From a virus: DNA of 48,390 nt. Position 1 is the first letter of the stretch. Every line of letters starts with the position of its first letter. The notes under the pieces were generated by a model. The model saw only the letters and a list, made by a program, of their open reading frames with translations. It ran no database searches and had not been told where the DNA came from. The stretch spans positions 1 through 48,390 of the IMG/VR virus record IMGVR_UViG_3300012931_000004, one strand, 5' to 3'. Made by a program: the position numbers and the translations under genes. Of this stretch, positions 47,903 through 48,390 are shown piece after piece.

Positions 47903-48390
47903 ACTCGTCATGGGATCAGGTCCTATAGACGCTAAGATTGTGATGGTTGGAGAGGCACCTGGAAGAGACGAGGAGTTGCAGGGAAAACCCTTCGTTGGAA
48001 CATCAGGTGAACTCCTCACAAACATCATGCACCAAGTTGGTATAGCTCGTGAAGAGGTCTATATAACCAACGTGGTGAAAGAGCGTCCTCCGGGGAATGA
48101 TATCTCACACTTTATAAAGTTTGATAAGGGAAGAGTTCTCAAGACTCCTAAGTATGATGAGTATGAGAAGCTCTTATATGAGGAACTCGCTCAGACCAAC
48201 GCTAACGTCTATATAGCAATTGGTGGAGTGTCTATGTATGCACTCACTCGCCTCACTAAGATTATGAAGCGAAGAGGGTCGATTCTCATTGGTGAGTTTG
48301 GGCAAGGTGGACAGAAGATCATTCCTATCATCCATCCTGCAGCAGCCCTCAGGAATTATATCCTCACTCACTTCATCCGCTTCGATCTGA
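47895..48390 (+). CDS. Uracil-DNA-glycosylase-like domain, N-terminal part of the polymerase fusion (continues at base 1)
   Basis: Residues 1-165 of the fusion. The first family-4-type UDG motif GEAPGRDE (19-26) with GKPFVG (30-35) is followed by YITNVVKERPPGN, then HPAAALRN (147-154) on the other side of the junction. Family 4 enzymes hold a 4Fe-4S cluster with four cysteines; this domain has none there (the usual NVVKCRPPGN is NVVKERPPGN). The start ATG overlaps the methyltransferase end. A comparable UDG-like N-terminus is known in Bacillus phage SPO1 polymerase. The domain may sense uracil or have lost catalysis. Confidence 0.88.
   Translation, partial: MPKLVMGSGPIDAKIVMVGEAPGRDEELQGKPFVGTSGELLTNIMHQVGIAREEVYITNVVKERPPGNDISHFIKFDKGRVLKTPKYDEYEKLLYEELAQTNANVYIAIGGVSMYALTRLTKIMKRRGSILIGEFGQGGQKIIPIIHPAAALRNYILTHFIRFDL
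48268..48390. repeat. Terminal direct repeat, right copy
   Basis: Identical to bases 1-123. It falls inside the uracil-glycosylase domain, so a real terminal repeat would cut this gene in linear virion DNA, whereas an assembly overlap would not. Confidence 0.95.

Overview
The window reads as a complete, circularly closed genome of a tailed bacteriophage. The first 123 bases repeat exactly as the last 123 (unique length 48,267 bp). One long gene runs through the junction in frame, so the ends join. Large injection-type internal virion proteins, an SU10-like capsid protein, and the absence of a tape-measure, tail-tube or sheath gene point to a short-tailed (podovirus-like) virion. No RNA polymerase, integrase, CI-like repressor, tRNA or CRISPR array was seen. 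Promoters match the host sigma-70 consensus. The host cannot be named from the sequence; a short M15 endolysin with no wall-binding domain fits a Gram-negative host weakly.

Layout. Two divergent blocks leave a control region at about 31.3-32.5 kb. The leftward block (31.3 to 4.2 kb, minus strand) is the late operon: small and large terminase, three tail-fibre/receptor-binding-type genes, lysis genes (membrane protein, M15 endolysin, DUF1353 protein, holin-like protein), portal, scaffold, head fibre, decoration and major capsid proteins, adaptor/nozzle-type tail genes, and three injection proteins. It ends with a 1737-residue polyvalent protein carrying an ADP-ribosyltransferase-like domain, and a hairpin terminator at 4160-4191. 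The rightward block (31.7 kb, through the junction, to 4.3 kb) holds tightly overlapping early genes: many small zinc-knuckle and unknown proteins, a lipoprotein, ATP-dependent DNA ligase, PD-(D/E)XK nuclease with four cluster-type cysteines, Sak4-like ATPase with a probable ssDNA-binding protein, dCMP deaminase, a ParB-domain/DNA-methyltransferase fusion, a uracil-DNA-glycosylase/DNA polymerase A fusion, a DUF3987 ATPase and an HNH-like protein.

Control. Both blocks start from near-perfect TTGACA-N17 promoters in 31.3-31.55 kb, and the early block has at least three more of the same design. Next to them lies a 280-bp quasi-palindrome with an AT-rich centre (32171-32451), a candidate origin or folded RNA.

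The most striking unexplained feature is a family of 15 palindromes of the form AACT-W-TGTTC-N7-GAACA-W-AGTT. They are spread round the whole circle, about 3-4.6 kb apart in the late arm and much denser at the control region. Several are merged with the Shine-Dalgarno sequence of the next gene. They look like binding sites of an unidentified regulator, comparable to stoperators or parS-like sites. The ParB-methyltransferase and two ribbon-helix-helix-like proteins are candidate binders.
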